From the NCBI GenBank assembly GCA_964654415.1, contig CAZZIP010000005.1, positions 1 through 64,000 on the forward strand: a stretch of DNA of 64,000 bases, in the 5' to 3' direction. Both the position numbers and the translations under genes were made by a program. Of this stretch, positions 35,205 to 43,934 are shown piece by piece (within the stretch, counting starts at the first letter, position 1; each line of letters starts with the position of its first letter). Source of the stretch: Methylohalobius sp964654415 (GTDB taxonomy: Bacteria; Pseudomonadota; Gammaproteobacteria; Methylococcales; Methylothermaceae). The notes below the pieces were generated by a model. It made no database searches. It was not told where the DNA came from and was given only the letters and a program-made list of their open reading frames with translations.

Positions 35205-35933
35205 TTGGCACAAATTCGTATCGTATTGGTAGAAACGAGTCATCCGGGCAACATCGGCGCTGCCGCTCGGGCCATGAAAACGATGGGGTTTTATGAATTG
35301 GCTCTGGTGTCGCCCAAGCACTTTCCCCATGCCGAAGCGACGGCCAGAGCAGCCGGCGCCGATGACGTTTTGGCCGGCGCTCGGGTTTATTCCAACCTGC
35401 AGGAGGCGGTGGCCGATTGCCATCTGATTATCGGTACCAGTGCGCGTTCCCGCAAGGTTTCCTGGCCCTGCCTAACCCCCCGCCAATGCGCGGAGTTAGT
35501 CAGGCGGGAACAGCCTGCTACCAGAGTCGCGGTCGTTTTCGGCCGGGAACGCTGTGGTCTGACCAATCAGGAGTTGGATTTGTGCCATTACTGGCTGTTT
35601 ATTCCCTGCAACCCGCGCTTTAGCTCTTTGAACGTGGCGGCGGCCGTGCAGGTTGTAACTTATGAGCTGTATGTGATGGGCATCGAATCAGTTTCATCAG
35701 ATTCCGGTGACGATCGCTTGGCTACCCAGGCCGAATTGGAATCGTTTTATACCCATCTCCATCAGGCTTTGGTGGACATCCGATTTCTTCACTCCGCTAA
35801 GCAGGGGCCTTCCATCATGCGCCGCCTGCGCCGCCTGTTTGGGCGTGTCCGGTTGGAAAAGAAAGAAGTAGACATTCTGCGCGGGATCCTGACCTGCGCC
35901 CAAGGTTCCCATCAAGGGAGGCAATCATGCTGA
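35205..35933 (+). CDS. trmJ: tRNA (cytidine/uridine-2'-O-)-methyltransferase TrmJ
   Basis: 242 residues, SPOUT knot methyltransferase for position 32 of tRNA. Marks: IRIVLVETSHPGNIGAAARA, AVVFGRERCGLTNQEL and FSSLNVAAAVQVVTYEL, the three SpoU motifs. TTG start at 35205 with AGGA (35194-35197) upstream. Overlaps cysE by 7 bp. Confidence 0.93.
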   Translation: MAQIRIVLVETSHPGNIGAAARAMKTMGFYELALVSPKHFPHAEATARAAGADDVLAGARVYSNLQEAVADCHLIIGTSARSRKVSWPCLTPRQCAELVRREQPATRVAVVFGRERCGLTNQELDLCHYWLFIPCNPRFSSLNVAAAVQVVTYELYVMGIESVSSDSGDDRLATQAELESFYTHLHQALVDIRFLHSAKQGPSIMRRLRRLFGRVRLEKKEVDILRGILTCAQGSHQGRQSC

Positions 35934-36706
35934 AACACTTCACCAGTCTATGTCAACACTTGCGCGAAGACGTCTTGTGCGTCTTCGAGCGCGATCCTGC
36001 GGCCCGCTCCTGGTGGGAGGTAATGACTGCCTATCCGGGGGTGCACGCAGTGTGGTTGCATCGCCTCAGTCATTGGCTTTGGAACCACGGCTGGTTTTGG
36101 TTGGCCCGCTTTTTGTCATACCTTGTGCGGTGGTGGACTGGAATTGAAATTCATCCTGCGGCCAAGATCGGACGGCGATTGTTCATCGATCACGGGATGG
36201 GGGTAGTCATCGGCGAGACGGCTGTTGTCGGCGACGATTGCACTTTATACCATGGGGTAACCCTAGGGGGGACGAGTTGGCAAAAGGGAAAACGCCATCC
36301 CACTTTGGGTAATGGCGTAGTAGTCGGTGCCGGGGCCAAGATATTGGGACCCATCACCGTGGGAGACCATGCCCGCATCGGTTCCAACTCGGTGGTGCTC
36401 AAGGATGTCCCGCCGGCAGCCACGGTGGTGGGAATTCCTGGGCACGTGGTCCACAAGGCCAGCGCCGCCCAGAAAGCGGCCATCGCCAAGCAGTTACGGT
36501 TTGATGCCTATGGGCTATCGCCGGACATGCCCGATCCTGTCGCTTATGCGATCAATCACATGCTCGAACACATCCAGGCGTTGGACCGGCAGATCGAAAA
36601 ACTACGCATGGCTCTGCGCGAGGCTGGGATTACTTTGCCGGAGGTCGAGCTGCCGCCTTTGGAAGCGTGTGAATTACGCAATGGCGAAGAAGAAAAAAAC
36701 GCTTAA
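35927..36706 (+). CDS. cysE: Serine O-acetyltransferase
   Basis: 259 residues, first committed step of cysteine synthesis (acetyl-CoA plus serine to O-acetylserine). The left-handed beta-helix has HPAAKIGRRLFIDHGMGV, the catalytic YHGVTLGGT and GNGVVVGAGAKILG. The ATG at 35927 overlaps trmJ. Location directly before the isc genes links cysteine supply with cysteine desulfuration. The iscR promoter begins 2 bp after its stop. Confidence 0.93.
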   Translation: MLKHFTSLCQHLREDVLCVFERDPAARSWWEVMTAYPGVHAVWLHRLSHWLWNHGWFWLARFLSYLVRWWTGIEIHPAAKIGRRLFIDHGMGVVIGETAVVGDDCTLYHGVTLGGTSWQKGKRHPTLGNGVVVGAGAKILGPITVGDHARIGSNSVVLKDVPPAATVVGIPGHVVHKASAAQKAAIAKQLRFDAYGLSPDMPDPVAYAINHMLEHIQALDRQIEKLRMALREAGITLPEVELPPLEACELRNGEEEKNA

Positions 36707-36707
36707 G

Positions 36708-36736
36708 TTGACTGATTTAGTCAGATTCAATATAGT
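36708..36736 (+). promoter_or_regulatory. iscR promoter with overlapping type 1 IscR site
   Basis: TTGACT (36708-36713), a 17-bp spacer and TATAGT (36731-36736) form a good sigma-70 promoter. GACTGATTTAGTC (36710-36722) overlaps the -35 and spacer and fits the core of the type 1 IscR site, GACT-N5-AGTC. In E. coli the [2Fe-2S] form of IscR represses its own operon through such sites, so the same feedback is expected here. Confidence 0.8.
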
Positions 36737-36780
36737 GGTTTCATTACAAATTATGGGTGAAAACACTAGCGGAGTCTGCT

Positions 36781-37251
36781 GTGCGTTTGACGACCAAAGG
36801 CCGCTATGCGGTGACGGCAATGTTGGATTTGGCTTATCACAGCGGTAAAAGGCCGGTGACGCTCACCGACATCGCCAAGCGTCAAGATATTTCCCTGTCT
36901 TATTTGGAGCAGTTATTCGCCAAATTGCGTCGCGCCGGGATGGTGACCGGAGTGCGCGGTCCAGGAGGAGGGTATCAGCTGAGCCGGCCGGCGGCTGAAA
37001 TCAATGTGGCCGATATTATCACCGCTGTGGATGAAAGCGTCGATTCCACCCGCTGCGGTGGTAAAGGAAATTGTCAAAACAATCAGCCTTGCCTGACCCA
37101 CGAGTTGTGGGCGGGATTGAGCGAGCAAATCCGCAATTATCTAGCCAGCATTAGCCTGGCGGATCTATTGTCCCGACAGACCATACAAGCGGTGGCGGAT
37201 CGTCAGGAGCGGCAAGTTCAGATGCAGGTCTTGCGGGAAAAGCACCTATAA
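36781..37251 (+). CDS. iscR: Iron-sulfur cluster regulator IscR
   Basis: 156 residues, Rrf2-family winged-helix repressor. MRLTTKGRYAVTAMLDLA, LSYLEQLFAKLRRAGMV and VRGPGGGYQLSRP are nearly as in E. coli IscR. The cluster ligands are present: three cysteines in TRCGGKGNCQNNQPC and the histidine of LTHEL. GTG start at 36781 with GGAG 8 nt upstream; a GTG at 36757 would add 8 residues absent in relatives. iscS follows after 3 nt. Confidence 0.94.
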   Translation: MRLTTKGRYAVTAMLDLAYHSGKRPVTLTDIAKRQDISLSYLEQLFAKLRRAGMVTGVRGPGGGYQLSRPAAEINVADIITAVDESVDSTRCGGKGNCQNNQPCLTHELWAGLSEQIRNYLASISLADLLSRQTIQAVADRQERQVQMQVLREKHL

Positions 37252-37254
37252 AGC

Positions 37255-38382
37255 ATGGTCTATTTGGATCACAATGCCACTACCCCGCTGGAGCCGCGGG
37301 TAGTGGAAGCGATGCTCCCTTTCCTTAAGGAATTCTATGGCAACCCTTCGGCTTTGTATCGCTTAGGTAGGCTGGCGCGCGACGCAGTCGAGCAGGCGCG
37401 GGCTCAGGTAGCGGCGTTGGTCGGGGTAGATCCTTCCCAGGTCATTTTTACCAGCGGTGGGACCGAAGCCAACAATCTGGCGCTCCAAGGTTGGATCAAG
37501 GCGCATCCGGGCAGAGCTGTTGCGGTCAGCTCCGTCGAACACGCATCGGTGCAGGAGGTTGTCCAAGCGCAGGAGCGGTGCAATGTCCCCGTGCACAGCA
37601 TAGCGGTGGATGCCGAAGGACGCATCCAGGTGGAAAGGTTGGTGAATCTCATTGAGCGCGAGCCGATCGGATTGGTTTCATGCATGTTGGCTAACAACGA
37701 AACCGGCGTGCTTCAGCCAGTGGCGGAATTGGCACAGATCGCCGCGGCCAAAGGAATTTGCTTTCATACCGATGCGGTCCAGGCGATCGGGCGGGTGGCG
37801 GTCGATTTTAAGGCCTTAGGCGTCCAGATGATGAGTTTGTCCAGCCATAAAATTTACGGTCCCAAAGGGGTTGGGGCATTGATCGTCGATCGTTCTCTGG
37901 CTTTGCAGCCCTTGTTCTATGGAGGCGGCCAGGAATACGGATTGCGTGCCGGAACTGAAAACGTGGCCGGGATAGTGGGTTTTGGCAAGGCGGCGGAGTT
38001 GGCCGCTGCCGAGCTTGAGGCTAGGGCAGAGCACGTGCGCGTCTTACGTGAGCGTCTCGAAGCGGGGCTGGCCGAATTACCGGGCGTGGTGATTTTCGGG
38101 CGCGGTGCCCAACGCTTGCCGAATACGGTGTTTATGGGGCTTCCTGGGATCGATGGCGAAACCTTGGTCATGGCCCTGGATCAAAAGAAAATTGCCGTCG
38201 CCAGTGGATCGGCCTGTGGCAGCGGTGGCGGACGGCCTAGTCATGTCCTGCTGGCGATGGGGGTGGAGGAAACTTTAGCCAAGAGCGCGATTCGGATAAG
38301 CCTAGGGAAGGATAATACCGAGGAAGACGTCATGCGGTTTCTGAGTGCTTTGACCGAGATAGCGCACGGTTTAGGCGTGTAG
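37255..38382 (+). CDS. iscS: Cysteine desulfurase (IscS/NifS family)
   Basis: 375 residues, PLP enzyme that removes sulfur from cysteine for Fe-S clusters and tRNA thiolation. VYLDHNATTPLEP, the Schiff-base lysine in SSHKIYGPKG (Lys199) and the active cysteine in SGSACGSGGG (Cys321). It is about 30 residues shorter than E. coli IscS, mainly at the C terminus, and its active loop (CGSGGGRPSH) differs from the CTSASLEPS of classical IscS, so it may be closer to NifS-like desulfurases. No iscU follows; iscA is the next gene. Confidence 0.85.
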   Translation: MVYLDHNATTPLEPRVVEAMLPFLKEFYGNPSALYRLGRLARDAVEQARAQVAALVGVDPSQVIFTSGGTEANNLALQGWIKAHPGRAVAVSSVEHASVQEVVQAQERCNVPVHSIAVDAEGRIQVERLVNLIEREPIGLVSCMLANNETGVLQPVAELAQIAAAKGICFHTDAVQAIGRVAVDFKALGVQMMSLSSHKIYGPKGVGALIVDRSLALQPLFYGGGQEYGLRAGTENVAGIVGFGKAAELAAAELEARAEHVRVLRERLEAGLAELPGVVIFGRGAQRLPNTVFMGLPGIDGETLVMALDQKKIAVASGSACGSGGGRPSHVLLAMGVEETLAKSAIRISLGKDNTEEDVMRFLSALTEIAHGLGV

Positions 38383-38415
38383 CAGTAAGTCCGATAATTT
38401 TATGAGGATAGACTT

Positions 38416-38739
38416 ATGGCAATCCATCTGACTGAGGCGGCAGCGCGCCGAATTCGGGATCAATTGGCACGTCGTGGCAAAGGAATCGGTTTGCGACTTG
38501 GAGTCAAACGAGCTGGGTGTTCCGGCTATGCCTATGCCGTCGATTATGCTGATGAGGTCGAGCCGGATGATGTGGTGATCGAGAGCCAGGGAGTTAAGGT
38601 GGTGATCAGGCGCGACCAGCTGGCTTACCTGGAAGGTTTGGAAATCGACTTTCGCCGCGAGGGCTTGAACGAAGCGTTTCGCTTCCACAATCCCAACGTC
38701 AAGGCAAGTTGCGGCTGTGGGGAAAGCTTTGCCGTCTAA
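38416..38739 (+). CDS. iscA: Iron-sulfur cluster assembly protein IscA
   Basis: 107 residues, A-type carrier. The three conserved cysteines are in KRAGCSGYAY (Cys35) and ASCGCGESF (Cys99, Cys101). A-type proteins carry or transfer Fe-S clusters to target enzymes. It lies 33 nt after iscS; iscU, hscB, hscA and fdx are missing after it. Confidence 0.92.
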   Translation: MAIHLTEAAARRIRDQLARRGKGIGLRLGVKRAGCSGYAYAVDYADEVEPDDVVIESQGVKVVIRRDQLAYLEGLEIDFRREGLNEAFRFHNPNVKASCGCGESFAV

Positions 38740-38805
38740 AGCGTAGGCGGAAGGCAGTTCCCAACTGTGATAAGACGCAGGGATGCATCTTTGTTCTGAA
38801 CGATC

Positions 38806-38826
38806 GGGAAAAATTCCCATTTGTTT
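38806..38826 (+). terminator. Weak terminator-like hairpin after iscA
   Basis: GGGAA-AAA-TTCCC (38806-38818) followed by ATTTGTTTG. A short, AT-tailed stem in the 136-bp gap between iscA and the TonB receptor; possible end of the isc message. Confidence 0.3.
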
Positions 38827-38875
38827 GTCCCGCCAAGTCGGCTAACTTCTAATTTTTGTTATTGGAGGAAAGCCG

Positions 38876-41194
38876 ATGCGTGGATGTATAGCTGGAATCT
38901 CGATTCTGACTTTTTTTTCAGGCCCCGTCCTAGGTGAGTCGACTGTAGAACTGGAAAAGATAGAAGTGGTAGAAGAAACCCCCCTGGGCAGCGGTGTTCC
39001 TGCGACGCAGATTCCAGTCCACGTTCAGGCCGCTACCGGAGAGGATTTGGAAAGCTCCCAGAGTTTCTCCATCAGCGACTATCTGCAAAACTATCTCGGT
39101 AGTGTCACGATCAATGACACTCAGAACAACCCGTTCCAGCCCGACATTCAATACCGCGGTTTTACCGCTTCGCCTCTTTTGGGTTTACCCCAGGGGTTGA
39201 CCGTCTATTTCAACAGCGTGCGCTTCAACGAGCCGTTCGGCGACACGCTCAACTGGGACCTGATTCCGGAAGGGGCGATCGAGCGCTTGGAGCTCCATCC
39301 AGGCTCCGATCCGGTCTATGGCCTCAATACCTTAGGCGGGTCCATCGTTGTGCGCTCCAAGACCGGTTTCTCGTTTCCTCGCCACCAGCTGGAAGGCTAC
39401 GCCGGCTCCTTCGGACGCCACAACGAAGAGCTCTCAAGCGGTTGGAACGACGGCCGGTTGGGGTATTTCCTTCACCTTCGCCACTTTGAAGAGAACGGTT
39501 GGCGCGATTTTTCTCCCAGCCAGGTGCGGCAGGCTTTTGGTGTCCTCAGCTGGAGGGGAAATGCCAGCGAGCTCAACCTGACCCTGTCTGGCAACGACAA
39601 TGACTTGACCGGCAACGGCGCGGTTCCCACTCAACTGTTCCGCCAGAAGCAGCGCGCTATTTTTACCCATCCCGACGAGACCTCTAACCGGATGTTTTTC
39701 AGCAACCTCGACGGCAATCTCTGGTTGAACGAGCGTATTCAGCTTTCCGGCAACGCCTACTACCGCTTCAACCGGATCCGCACCTTCAACGGCGACGATA
39801 CCAATTTTGTGCGCTGCCCGCCGCCTGCGGAGGATTTAATGTGCGACGAAGAGGGAGAGGTAATCGAAGACGTTTTCGGAAGGGATATTCTGGCGTCTGA
39901 GGCGGTCGATTCGGCCACCAACAACTTTAGCCAGACGCGCCAGCGCGGCTACGGCACCTCGGTGCAGACCACCTTTTTGTACGACCTGTTCGGATTGGAA
40001 AACCGTTTTGTCACCGGTTTCAGCTTCGACCAGGCCCAAATCCGCTTTAATTTCGATACTGAGCTTGCGCACCTGACTGAAAGCCGCGGTACTGAAGGCA
40101 GCGGCATTCTGGTGGAAGAGCCGAGGGTACGGCTTGACAGCGAGGTCACCCATTTCGGCGGTTTTTTCCTCGAGCAGCTGACTCCTTTAGAAAATCTGAC
40201 TTTGTCGGTTTCAGGGCGCTTCAATGCCACTCACATCGATCTTAAAGACAAATTCGGTGCCGAGCTTTCCGGCAAGCATACCTTCAACCGCTTCAACCCG
40301 GCGGCTGGCGTCGCCTATCAGATGCTGCCGGAATTAGGCGTGTATGGGCGTTATAGCGCAAGCTCACGGGCGCCAACGCCGGTAGAACTGACCTGTGCCG
40401 ACCCTGAGGCGCCGTGCAAACTGCCCAATGCTTTTTTGTCCGACCCACCGTTGAAACAGGTGGTGGCCAGATCCTGGGAGGCAGGGCTTCGAGGGACATT
40501 CGACCGGATTTCTTTAGGTGAGGCATTAAGCACGCGATTTCAATGGCACGCCGGATTTTTCCTGACCAAAAATCACGACGACATCCTATTCATCAGCGCC
40601 GGCAATCTCACCAGCGAGGGGTTCTTCAGCAATGTGGGCAGGACGCGCCGTCAAGGGTTAGAAGCCAATCTGAGTGGAGAATTCGATAACCAGGCCACCG
40701 GGATTTGGCTTACCAAGCTGCGCTATAGAGTCAATTATACTTTTCTGGACGCGACCTTTCGCACGCCGTTTCTGGCTCCCAGCCCGAATAATCCGGCTGC
40801 TGATCAAAGCGGCAACATTCAGATCAGGCGGGGTGACAGGATCCCGGGGCTGCCGGAGCACACGTTCAAATTCAGCCTAGATGTGGATGTTATCCCCCAG
40901 GTCAGCATAGGGATAAGTGGAATCTATAACAGCGATCGTTTCTTCCGCGGCGACGAGGCCAATTTAAACGATCCTGTGCCTGGGTTTTGGGTCTTTAACC
41001 TGCGCGGAGAGTATCGTTTCAATCGCTACGTGCAGCTATTCATCCGGGTGGACAACCTGTTCGACAAACGCTACCAAACTTTCGGCTTGTTTGGAGAGGC
41101 TGAACGGGTGTTAGGGGATGAGTTCGATAACTCCCGGTTTGTTGGTCCTAGTGCGCCGCGGGGAATCTGGGGAGGGATCCGAGTGCGGATCTAG
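38876..41194 (+). CDS. TonB-dependent outer membrane receptor
   Basis: 772 residues. Signal peptide (ISILTFFSGPVLG), a plug domain from about 45 to 165 with DIQYRGFTASPLLGLPQG and ERLELHPGSDPVYGLNTLGG, then a 22-strand barrel ending with strand GIRVRI. A TonB-box-like acidic/hydrophobic stretch near residues 23-32 (TVELEKIEVV) follows the signal. The plug form, with GLTVYFNSVRFNEPFGD, resembles receptors for unknown ligands in TonB subfamilies often tied to metals or small organic complexes; substrate cannot be told. Strong GGAGGA site. It is a single gene, with no TonB or ABC partner nearby. Confidence 0.9.
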   Translation: MRGCIAGISILTFFSGPVLGESTVELEKIEVVEETPLGSGVPATQIPVHVQAATGEDLESSQSFSISDYLQNYLGSVTINDTQNNPFQPDIQYRGFTASPLLGLPQGLTVYFNSVRFNEPFGDTLNWDLIPEGAIERLELHPGSDPVYGLNTLGGSIVVRSKTGFSFPRHQLEGYAGSFGRHNEELSSGWNDGRLGYFLHLRHFEENGWRDFSPSQVRQAFGVLSWRGNASELNLTLSGNDNDLTGNGAVPTQLFRQKQRAIFTHPDETSNRMFFSNLDGNLWLNERIQLSGNAYYRFNRIRTFNGDDTNFVRCPPPAEDLMCDEEGEVIEDVFGRDILASEAVDSATNNFSQTRQRGYGTSVQTTFLYDLFGLENRFVTGFSFDQAQIRFNFDTELAHLTESRGTEGSGILVEEPRVRLDSEVTHFGGFFLEQLTPLENLTLSVSGRFNATHIDLKDKFGAELSGKHTFNRFNPAAGVAYQMLPELGVYGRYSASSRAPTPVELTCADPEAPCKLPNAFLSDPPLKQVVARSWEAGLRGTFDRISLGEALSTRFQWHAGFFLTKNHDDILFISAGNLTSEGFFSNVGRTRRQGLEANLSGEFDNQATGIWLTKLRYRVNYTFLDATFRTPFLAPSPNNPAADQSGNIQIRRGDRIPGLPEHTFKFSLDVDVIPQVSIGISGIYNSDRFFRGDEANLNDPVPGFWVFNLRGEYRFNRYVQLFIRVDNLFDKRYQTFGLFGEAERVLGDEFDNSRFVGPSAPRGIWGGIRVRI

Positions 41195-41267
41195 AAGATC
41201 AATATTGTTTTTTATATGGAAATAATATGGTGATTAAACTGGGGATAGAACGAGCGTGAGGAACATC

Positions 41268-41360
41268 TATAATAGATATCGATCTTACAGATCACACCTT
41301 GAAGTTCATCTTGAAAGTAGTTCTCCTCCTCTTTGGCGACCGAGAAGGTCGCTTTTTTTT
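41268..41360 (+). ncRNA. Candidate small RNA with CU-rich motif and strong terminator
   Basis: A perfect TATAAT (41268-41273, no good -35) could start a short RNA near 41280. Its features are a small TTCA-TCT-TGAA hairpin, the stretch CTCCTCCTCTTTG (41323-41335) and, directly after, a terminator hairpin GCGACC-GAGAA-GGTCGC with eight T (41353-41360). This is the same plan as the candidate at 22358-22440: GTTCA hairpin, CUCCUCCUC, terminator. It could instead be only the 3' UTR of the TonB receptor. No believable protein is encoded here. Confidence 0.4.
41336..41360 (+). terminator. Rho-independent terminator
   Basis: 6-bp stem GCGACC/GGTCGC, 5-nt loop, then eight T. First of two terminators in 65 bp after the TonB receptor. 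Confidence 0.85.
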
Positions 41361-41375
41361 GCCTTAAATAAAGCA

Positions 41376-41401
41376 AGGTCCGCGCTTGGCGGACCTATTT
41401 T
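41376..41401 (+). terminator. Second rho-independent terminator
   Basis: Perfect 8-bp stem AGGTCCGC/GCGGACCT with a GCTTG loop (41376-41396), followed by ATTTTTATTTT. With the terminator 40 bp upstream it makes a double stop, or serves a separate transcript. Confidence 0.8.
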
Positions 41402-41426
41402 TATTTTATTATTGTTAGAAATCCAT

Positions 41427-41524
41427 CGCTGCAAGCAAAGCATGACAGCGTTTTATTATTGTTATTGTTTTTGCTGGACAGGGGACTCCTCCTCTTTGAC
41501 GCATCTTTATGCGCTTATTCCCTG
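41427..41524 (+). other. Structured intergenic element repeating the CTCCTCCTCTTTG motif
   Basis: The 13-mer CTCCTCCTCTTTG recurs exactly at 41486-41498, 163 bp after the first copy, and is again followed at once by a hairpin (CGCAT-CTTT-ATGCG, 41500-41513). CAGGG (41479-41483) and CCCTG (41520-41524) can close around both. A weak hairpin CGCTG/CAGCG with TTTT (41427-41454) lies before it. This second copy lacks a long T-run, so it may be a decayed or processed relative of the first, or the leader of the acetyltransferase gene at 41658. Confidence 0.35.
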
Positions 41525-41657
41525 CAGCACGGGAAAGTGTAAACCAAACTTTAAAGAAGTCCAAAATTTTTTGTGGCATTTGCCGCACTTGGGATGGCTA
41601 CGTTTGTCCATCGGGCAGTTTAAAATGGACAATCCATGAGAGGTAGGAGTCCCAGTG

Positions 41658-42197
41658 ATGGCGCAAATTCTGGAAGTGTTGAGACGTTGGATTGGAAGCG
41701 ATGCGCAACGGGCGTTCTATGAACGCTATTGTCCGGAGGCGGTTAAGCACGTGACTTTTGCGATCCGGCCGATGAAAAAAAGGGATCTTAAAACCGTCGC
41801 TACTATCGAGCAGTCTGCCTATGCTTTTCCTTGGCCGTTGGATGTTTTCAAAAGCTGCCTCAAGGTTGGATATTCTTGTTGGGTCGGCGAGGTGGGAGAT
41901 GAGGTGATCGCCTACGGTATCCTATCCGTTGGCGCAGGGGAGGCGCATGTGATGAATGTTTGCGTTGCTCCGCAATGGCAGGGAAAGGGGTATGGCCGAA
42001 AAATGATGCAGCATCTCATGCAGGCCGCTCGCGAGCACCGCGCCGACATGATGCTGTTGGAAGTCCGTCCCAGCAACGAGGCGGCCGTCCGTCTTTATCA
42101 CCAGCTCGGATTCAACGAAATAGGTCGCCGCAAGGATTATTATCCAGCCGCGGGAGGCCGGCGGGAGGATGCGCTGGTGCTTGCCAGGATGCTATGA
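41658..42197 (+). CDS. rimI: GNAT acetyltransferase, RimI-like
   Basis: 179 residues. After an N-terminal extension of about 38 residues, the GNAT fold shows IRPMKKRDLKTVATIEQSAY, the acetyl-CoA loop APQWQGKGYGRKMM and the RimI-type LLEVRPSNEAAVRLYHQLGF followed by RKDYYPA. RimI acetylates the N-terminal alanine of ribosomal protein S18. The extension is longer than in E. coli RimI. ATG at 41658 with GGAG 8 nt upstream. Confidence 0.8.
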   Translation: MAQILEVLRRWIGSDAQRAFYERYCPEAVKHVTFAIRPMKKRDLKTVATIEQSAYAFPWPLDVFKSCLKVGYSCWVGEVGDEVIAYGILSVGAGEAHVMNVCVAPQWQGKGYGRKMMQHLMQAAREHRADMMLLEVRPSNEAAVRLYHQLGFNEIGRRKDYYPAAGGRREDALVLARML

Positions 42198-42295
42198 CTT
42201 AAGAAAACGATTTCGCTGTGACTGCCTATGCTTATTTATTTAAAAGCATGCGGCAACAGATTGCCCAGCTCTGAAAACTTGTTGCTTGTCATCTT

Positions 42296-43852
42296 TTAGC
42301 TTCGGTAAACCGAAGCCGACAGGCCATGCCGTTTCAGCTTCAGATAAATGGACCTAGGAGTCAATCCCATTGCCTTGGCCACGGCATCTATATTGCCGCG
42401 ATGATTCCGTAGGGCATCGATCAGACAGCGTTTCTCTTCCTCGGCCAGGACTTGGTGTTTAAGCCTACGCCAATCGAGCGAAGAGAAATCCCCAGGGATT
42501 GCCAAGTCCAGCTGAGTCAGTTCCGGACCGTCTGCGAACAGAAAGCTGCGCTCTAAAGTGTTTTCCAGTTCTCGCACATTGCCCGGCCAAGGATGGTAGC
42601 GGATTTGTTCCATCACTGAACGGCTGACGCCGGTGATGGGGCGGCGGTATTTTTTGCTCAGTCGCTGCAAGATCAGTTGCACCAAGGCGGGCAGGTCTTC
42701 TTGGCGCTCGCGCAGAGGGGGAATCGATAGTTTCACCACGTGGATTCGGTAAAACAAATCCTCGCGGAAGGCTCCGGTGCGTACGAGCTCTCCCAAGTCT
42801 TGATTGGTAGCGGCGAGGATACGGACGTCGACGGTGAGGGTCCGTTTGCCGCCGACCCGCTCGATTTCCCCTTCCTGCAACGCCCTAAGCAGTCTGACCT
42901 GAGCGGCTGGGGAGAGCGAATCCACCTCATCTAGGAACAAGGTTCCACCTTCGGCGCGCTCGAAAACTCCCTGATGGATGTCGATGGCGCCGGTAAAAGC
43001 GCCTTTCTCATGACCGAACAGAGTGCTTTCGATCAGGGTTTCTGGAATTGCACCGCAATTGACGGCGATGAAAGGACGATGGGCGCGGGAGCTGAGAGCA
43101 TGGATCGCTTTGGCAATGAGCTCCTTGCCAACACCGGTTTCCCCCTGGATCAAGACCGTGGCATCCGTGGGAGCAAGCTTGTGGATCGCTTTGACCACCC
43201 GCCGCATAGGCGGGGATTCGGCGATGATAGCTGGTTCGACACTGCCCTTGGCTGCCCCGGCTTTGCTGGTCTGCAGCCATAGTTTGTGGAGCTGCATGTC
43301 GATCTGAGAGGTCAGGACGCTGATCTCCTCGCGGTGCTGTCGGCTTTCCTTAAGGTTTAAGTATTCTTTCCCGGGGTGGTTCTGGGCCGTGTCCCGATCC
43401 AGGTGGATGCACACCCGGCAGCGCCCATGGCCGCGGGCGATGGATTCGGAAATCTCGACTTTGGCATAACCGAAATTGCGGGCCGCAATGCCTCCAAACA
43501 CGCTAGAGGTCATGCGGCACAACTCGGGAAAATTCTTGACCCCGTCGCCAAATGGGCAGCGGGTGTTGATGACTCGAACGCAGCCAGGCTCGCTGGAGTC
43601 GAGAGAGAAGTTGCCGCCAATCTGGTTCTTTAGTCCTAGGATCAGATCGACATAGCGCTCTACGTTCAAGGATTCCTTGAGACCATGATCCGCGCGGTAG
43701 CTTTCTTCGAAGAAGCGTCCGGCACTGTGGGCGATGTGCTCGATGTATTCTGCTCTCTGGTTACCATACTGTTCACAAGCGTGGAGCAATTCTAGGACAA
43801 AAGTTTGAAGAAACAGAATTGGATTGAGATTAGAAAAAGATGAATTGGACAT
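42296..43852 (-). CDS. Sigma-54-dependent transcriptional activator with Cys-containing sensor domain
   Basis: 518 residues from the ATG at 43852. Domain order: an N-terminal sensor of about 160 residues with CPFG, CRMTSSVFGGIAARNFGYAK and a CRVCIHL motif (cysteines near 91, 99, 112, 145 and 148), which resembles the V4R or metanogen-output type of small-molecule or redox sensor; a linker coiled coil; an AAA+ domain with Walker A GETGVGKE (237-244) and the sigma-54 contact GAFTGA (284-289); and a Fis-type HTH (GNIDAVAKAMGLTPRSIYLK). It is divergent from a six-gene operon with a -24/-12 promoter and is the obvious candidate to control it. A TTG at 43894 is an alternative start. Confidence 0.9.
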   Translation of the reverse strand: MSNSSFSNLNPILFLQTFVLELLHACEQYGNQRAEYIEHIAHSAGRFFEESYRADHGLKESLNVERYVDLILGLKNQIGGNFSLDSSEPGCVRVINTRCPFGDGVKNFPELCRMTSSVFGGIAARNFGYAKVEISESIARGHGRCRVCIHLDRDTAQNHPGKEYLNLKESRQHREEISVLTSQIDMQLHKLWLQTSKAGAAKGSVEPAIIAESPPMRRVVKAIHKLAPTDATVLIQGETGVGKELIAKAIHALSSRAHRPFIAVNCGAIPETLIESTLFGHEKGAFTGAIDIHQGVFERAEGGTLFLDEVDSLSPAAQVRLLRALQEGEIERVGGKRTLTVDVRILAATNQDLGELVRTGAFREDLFYRIHVVKLSIPPLRERQEDLPALVQLILQRLSKKYRRPITGVSRSVMEQIRYHPWPGNVRELENTLERSFLFADGPELTQLDLAIPGDFSSLDWRRLKHQVLAEEEKRCLIDALRNHRGNIDAVAKAMGLTPRSIYLKLKRHGLSASVYRS

Positions 43853-43934
43853 AAACTGAAATCCGATTTCTAAATTTGAAATGAATTTTCTCAAAAATAA
43901 TCTTAAGTCAAAACAAAAATGGCCATCGATTTAA

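Noticed and set aside
41256..41639. Open frame of 127 codons (GTG start) between the TonB receptor and the acetyltransferase gene
   Set aside because: No ribosome site, low-complexity Phe/Tyr-rich translation from T-rich DNA, and it runs through two terminators. Better read as non-coding.
42198..42295. Gap between the acetyltransferase and the sigma-54 activator genes
   Set aside because: Searched for terminators and small genes; nothing convincing seen.
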